Assembly (NCBI GenBank): GCA_934668605.1
Contig: CAKUNY010000029.1
Coordinates: 1-16,490 of the forward strand
From: an uncultured Oscillospiraceae bacterium
Lineage (GTDB): Bacteria; Bacillota; Clostridia; Oscillospirales; Oscillospiraceae
DNA: 16,490 nucleotides
Direction of reading: 5' to 3'
Position numbers and translations under genes: made by a program. The notes under the pieces are model-generated. The model did no database searches, was not told the origin of the DNA, and worked only from the letters and a program-made list of their open reading frames with translations. This document shows positions 13,918 through 16,490 of the stretch, in pieces; within the stretch, counting starts at the first letter, position 1, and the number at the start of each line of letters is the position of its first letter.

Positions 13918-14108
13918 CGTCAAATAACCTCGTAGAGTTTCGCCCCGCAGGGCGAAATAAAATAGAAATCCATGTTATCCGGCGGCTTTGCTGACCGGAA
14001 ACATACCTATCGCCTCGCAAGTGTGGAATTTGTGTGCCTTTGGCGCACAAATTATGCGCGCAGTCGAGGCGCATTCCCTTTGTCAAAAAAGCTCCAGCTT
14101 TTTTGACA
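13918..14108 (+). repeat. Structured MITE-like repeat, copy C (191 bp)
   Basis: Same element as copies A and B, in the orientation of B. The left end has decayed slightly (CGTCAAATAACC instead of TGTCAAAAAACC). The right end is the hairpin TGTCAAAAAAGC / GCTTTTTTGACA (about 14081-14108). The inner hairpin arms are AATTTGTGTGCC and GGCGCACAAATT, like copy A with one G-U pair. The 56-nt segment of copy A is absent. The copy fills nearly the whole gap between the chromate-transporter pair and the convergent alkyltransferase-like gene. Confidence 0.85.
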
Positions 14109-14113
14109 ATTTC

Positions 14114-14147
14114 AAGCGGACTTCCGGCGTGTTTCGGAAGCCCGCTT
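14114..14147 (-). terminator. Terminator-like hairpin after the alkyltransferase-like gene
   Basis: A 13-bp stem with one wobble (AAGCGGACTTCCG 14114-14126 with CGGAAGCCCGCTT 14135-14147), 6 nt from the stop codon at 14154. In minus-strand order it is followed not by a U-tract but, after 5 nt, by the end of repeat copy C. Confidence 0.7.
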
Positions 14148-14153
14148 GCTTGT

Positions 14154-14462
14154 TTATTCTGCGCCACTCCACCGGCAGGACTCGAGGTCGACCCGGCCAT
14201 CCGGCAGAAACGGCACGCCCTCGGCCTCTAAAAGCGCTCTGCGAAGCTCCGCATAGCCGCCGCCCGCGATCGAGCCGTCGGATTTGACGACCCGCTGCCA
14301 CGGAAGCTCGTCCGGGCACCTGCGCATTGCCCAGCCGACCTGCCGCGCCGCTTTCGGCGCGCCCAGCATCCACGCAAGCTGGCCGTAGGAGGCGCACTTG
14401 CCGTGCGGGATGTTACGGACAAGGTCATACACGCGGGAGAAAAAGCCGTCTGTATCCTGCAT
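14154..14462 (-). CDS. Alkyltransferase-like protein (MGMT homologue lacking the catalytic cysteine)
   Basis: Small DNA-binding protein of 102 residues related to O6-alkylguanine-DNA alkyltransferase. The MGMT active-site motif PCHRV is replaced by PWQRV (residues 54-58), so Trp55 stands where the alkyl-accepting cysteine should be. This is the hallmark of ATL proteins, which bind O6-alkylguanine, flip it out and pass the lesion to nucleotide excision repair without removing the alkyl group. The binding features remain: Tyr26 in GKCASYGQLA and the arginine finger R40 in AARQVG. GGAGG lies 6 nt before the ATG at 14462. It follows the second MATE gene by 21 nt and is probably cotranscribed with it. 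Confidence 0.9.
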   Translation of the reverse strand: MQDTDGFFSRVYDLVRNIPHGKCASYGQLAWMLGAPKAARQVGWAMRRCPDELPWQRVVKSDGSIAGGGYAELRRALLEAEGVPFLPDGRVDLESCRWSGAE

Positions 14463-14483
14463 AAAAGCCTCCGATCCCGGGGG

Positions 14484-15980
14484 TCAAACCTTCGAAGCCC
14501 TGCGGTGGCGGCGCTCGCCGTAGAGATAGCGGTAGTCCTTGCGGAGAATGTTCTTGACGAACGGAATGCCGAGCACGAGATCTGCCGCCAGCCAAGCGGC
14601 CGGGTCAGCCGCGCACAGGGCATAGAACGCAAGCGCAGGAGCCGCCGCGCTCACCGCGCCGCCTGCGAGGAGCGCCGGAAGGAAGGAGCTGACGAGAATT
14701 CTCGCCACAAGCTCCGCCGCGCCCGCCGCAAGCGTAAAGGCCGGACGGCCGATGCCCTGGTCACAGTTTCGCATCAGGAAAATGCCGCCGAGCATCGGAT
14801 ACATCGCGTAGTCGACGTACAAAAAGGAGTTGCCGTAGCGGATGGTGTCGGGCGTAATTTTATCGGCGCTGAGAAACACGTGGAAATACGCGTCGCCGAT
14901 GGTCATCGCGAGCCCGATGGCCACACTCAGCGCGCACAGGCTCAGCATGATGATGCATGCCTGCACGGAGCCCTGCCGGATCCTTTCGTGCTTGCCCGCG
15001 CCGAGATTCTGCGCCGTGAAGCTGGTCATTGCCGTGCCGAAGGCGTTGAGGGGCGTTGCGGTGAGATTGTGGAGCTTGTTGGCCGCGCCAAAGCCCGTCT
15101 GCGCAGCGCTCGAGACGATGAGCCCGGCCTGCATGTCAAACTGGACGACGACGCTCTGCATCGTGATGATGCCGACCGAGAGCACCGAGAACTGAAGCCC
15201 GAGGGGAATGCCCTGCGAGGCGTGCTGCACCAGATCGTTTTTTGTGATCGCGAAATCCGGCTTATGCAGCCGGAGCTCGGGGTATTTGGAAAACGCGTAA
15301 ATGAAGCAGCCGATGGTGCTGATGAGCTGGGCAAGCACCGTTGCGATGGCCGCGCCTGCCACGCCCCAGTGGAAGCTGAGGATAAAAAGAAGGTCGAGGC
15401 CGACATTCAGAATCGTCGAAAACAGCAGAAATACCAGCGGCGTCACCGAGTCGCCCATCGCGCGCAGAAACGAGCAGATGAAGTTATAAAACAGCTGCGC
15501 GCCGATGCCTGCGAAGATGATCGCGCAGTAAGTGAACGCTGCGGTGTAGACCTCGCCGCTCTCCGGGGTCACGTTGATCCACGCGAGCATCGGGTTTAAA
15601 AGAAGCAGCGCCAGCGCTGTCAGGAGAACGGTCAGAACGCTCGAGAGAACGATCTGCGTGGCAAGCGAGCGGCGCACGCCCGGCTGGTTGTGCGAGCCGA
15701 CGTTGCAGGAGGTGATGACGCAGAAGCCCGCCGAGACGCCGAAAGCAAATTGCAGGAAGATGTTCACGATCGGCGCAATATCATTGACGCCCGCGACCTC
15801 CGGGGCAGATAGCGTCTGGCCGACGATGGCGGCGTCACTGATGGAATAGACCTGCTGCAGGAGATACGACAGGATGATCGGAAACGAAAAGCGCAGAATG
15901 GTCTTCCAGCACGCGCCGTCTGTCAGGTCGATCGGCTGGAACAGCGCAGCAAGTCCGCGCGGGGCAGTGGATTCTTTCAT
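14484..15980 (-). CDS. MATE family efflux transporter, second copy type
   Basis: Polytopic membrane protein of 498 residues in the MATE family. The first helix region FSFPIILSYLLQQVYSISDAAIVGQ and the mid-protein GAANKLHNLTATPLNAFGTAMTSFTAQNLGAG are characteristic. It differs markedly from the MATE protein at 8791 (longer, with a polar N-terminal extension and a longer C-terminal tail ending in a basic stretch), so the two are not a local duplication. The ATG at 15980 is preferred: AAGGAC lies 8 nt upstream, whereas the more upstream ATG at 16025 lies within a few nucleotides of the predicted transcription start. Substrate unknown; cotranscription with the DNA-lesion-sensing ATL gene may be meaningful or only positional. 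Confidence 0.9.
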   Translation of the reverse strand: MKESTAPRGLAALFQPIDLTDGACWKTILRFSFPIILSYLLQQVYSISDAAIVGQTLSAPEVAGVNDIAPIVNIFLQFAFGVSAGFCVITSCNVGSHNQPGVRRSLATQIVLSSVLTVLLTALALLLLNPMLAWINVTPESGEVYTAAFTYCAIIFAGIGAQLFYNFICSFLRAMGDSVTPLVFLLFSTILNVGLDLLFILSFHWGVAGAAIATVLAQLISTIGCFIYAFSKYPELRLHKPDFAITKNDLVQHASQGIPLGLQFSVLSVGIITMQSVVVQFDMQAGLIVSSAAQTGFGAANKLHNLTATPLNAFGTAMTSFTAQNLGAGKHERIRQGSVQACIIMLSLCALSVAIGLAMTIGDAYFHVFLSADKITPDTIRYGNSFLYVDYAMYPMLGGIFLMRNCDQGIGRPAFTLAAGAAELVARILVSSFLPALLAGGAVSAAAPALAFYALCAADPAAWLAADLVLGIPFVKNILRKDYRYLYGERRHRRASKV

Positions 15981-16035
15981 AGAAAAGCGTCCTTCGTGAA
16001 AAACATAGTTTTGCTTTTTTCGCAAGTTCCGAGCA

Positions 16036-16065
16036 ATTATACGCTTGGAAACGGAAAAAAGTCAA
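16036..16065 (-). promoter_or_regulatory. Promoter of the second MATE gene and the ATL gene
   Basis: On the minus strand, TTGACT (16065-16060) and TATAAT (16041-16036) with an 18-nt spacer; start near 16029. The stretch 16066-16234 between this and the mntP promoter shows no gene or recognisable site. Confidence 0.7.
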
Positions 16066-16234
16066 GAGAAAAGCTGCACGCGAGCGAGTAAAAATAGATA
16101 AACCAGAACGTGCGGATTTATGCAAAATGACAGTGTGCGGCGGGGGACGGACACGGGGGGATGCACCGGAGTCAAATGCGTGAGATTTTTGGGCATTTGC
16201 GGCAAAATGGCCGGTGGATTTTTGGAAATTGCGG

Positions 16235-16263
16235 TTGAAAATTCAAGGCCTGTCCGGTATAAT
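16235..16263 (+). promoter_or_regulatory. Promoter of mntP
   Basis: TTGAAA (16235-16240) and TATAAT (16258-16263) with a 17-nt spacer, placing the start of transcription at the beginning of the riboswitch. Confidence 0.82.
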
Positions 16264-16271
16264 GGATTTTC

Positions 16272-16354
16272 ATAAGGGAGTAGTCGGCACCTTGTGCGGC
16301 GCGGTCAACACACTGAGTGCAAACTCTGGCCGTGCCTGAAATGACGAGACTTAT
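16272..16354 (+). promoter_or_regulatory. yybP-ykoY manganese riboswitch
   Basis: ATAAGGGAGTAG (16272-16283) and ACGAGACTTAT (16344-16354) are the two conserved strands of the P1 stem and its metal-binding loop; GTCAACAC lies between them near 16304-16311. This layout matches the yybP-ykoY class, which senses Mn2+ and commonly precedes mntP-type exporters. The gene that follows starts like MntP, which fits. Confidence 0.88.
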
Positions 16355-16386
16355 CTGCAAAGAGGGGCAGATAGGTCTGTTTTTTT
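16347..16386 (+). terminator. Riboswitch-controlled terminator upstream of mntP
   Basis: AGACTTATCTGC (16347-16358) pairs with GCAGATAGGTCT (16367-16378), 12 bp with one wobble, followed by seven T (16380-16386). Its left arm uses the same bases as the 3' strand of the riboswitch P1 stem, so the two cannot form together: bound Mn2+ should prevent termination and turn mntP on. Confidence 0.85.
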
Positions 16387-16431
16387 GTCTGAATGCCGGC
16401 AAAATCAAAAAACAGAAGGGTTGCAAGGAAA

Positions 16432-16490
16432 ATGAATTTTGCAGAATTGCTGGTGCTGGCAATCGGCCTTTCGATGGACGCGTTCGCGAT
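16432..16490 (+). CDS. mntP: MntP manganese efflux pump (3' end outside window)
   Basis: Only the first 19 complete codons are present. They read MNFAELLVLAIGLSMDAFA, which matches the conserved first helix of MntP (YebN family), a small membrane protein that exports Mn2+; the Asp in SMDAFA is one of the conserved membrane-embedded acidic residues. The identification is strengthened by the manganese riboswitch directly upstream. The ribosome binding site is either AAGGAA, somewhat close at 16425-16430, or AGAAGGG at 16414-16420, somewhat far. Confidence 0.85.
   Translation, partial: MNFAELLVLAIGLSMDAFA

Noticed and set aside
14403..15599. 398-codon plus-strand open frame opposite the second MATE gene
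   Set aside because: Its translation is highly charged with no domain, and the minus-strand frame encodes a convincing MATE transporter with promoter and ribosome binding site.
8791..15980. Possible duplication relationship between the two MATE genes
   Set aside because: Their proteins differ in length, ends and most of the sequence, so they look like distinct family members, not a local duplication.

Overview
The window reads as chromosomal DNA from a GC-rich, low-oxygen member of the Clostridia, most likely a gut Oscillospiraceae-type organism. This is an inference from strong AGGAGG-type ribosome binding sites, sigma-A-like promoters, a class II GalT, a THF riboswitch, a yybP-ykoY manganese riboswitch, an RnfB-like polyferredoxin and a xanthine dehydrogenase of the selenium-dependent type. 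No rRNA, tRNA, CRISPR array, transposase, phage or plasmid gene was seen.

Layout. 1-704: the end of a PrsW-type membrane protease gene (5' end outside). 705-3998: a promoter and structured leader, then a fused [2Fe-2S]/molybdenum xanthine dehydrogenase translationally tight with a four-cluster RnfB-like ferredoxin. 4041-4288: first copy of a structured MITE-like repeat. 4374-5285: sugar nucleotidyltransferase. 5582-6133: single-span membrane protein of unknown function. 6181-6372: second repeat copy, flanked by a perfect 28-bp duplication of a terminator hairpin. 6409-8313 (minus): folT-folC folate uptake and polyglutamylation operon under a THF riboswitch. 8791-10131: MATE transporter. 10214-11713 (minus): galT. 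11762-12676 (minus): LysR regulator, divergent from a two-gene chromate-transporter-family pair (12777-13900) with a palindromic operator between them. 13918-14108: third repeat copy. 14154-15980 (minus): a second MATE transporter followed by an alkyltransferase-like protein. 16235-16490: promoter, manganese riboswitch, overlapping terminator and the first codons of mntP.

How the parts work together. The xanthine dehydrogenase carries no FAD domain and no FAD subunit gene follows it; its only partner here is the polyferredoxin, which suggests electrons pass to or from a ferredoxin-type acceptor rather than directly to NAD. The folate operon has a complete regulatory path visible in sequence: promoter, aptamer, an anti-Shine-Dalgarno hairpin over the folT ribosome binding site, and an 8-nt segment of the aptamer that can pair with the anti-Shine-Dalgarno strand. 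The mntP leader shows the classic arrangement in which the aptamer's closing stem and an intrinsic terminator compete.

The most unusual element is the dispersed repeat. Three copies (248, 192 and 191 bp) share near-inverted ends (TGTCAA-type), a string of hairpins, and an inner stem whose two arms have changed together between copies. In all three the same end lies 3 to 6 nt beyond a gene-end terminator hairpin, pointing to preference for terminators; one copy is bracketed by what looks like a 28-bp duplication of the terminator itself.
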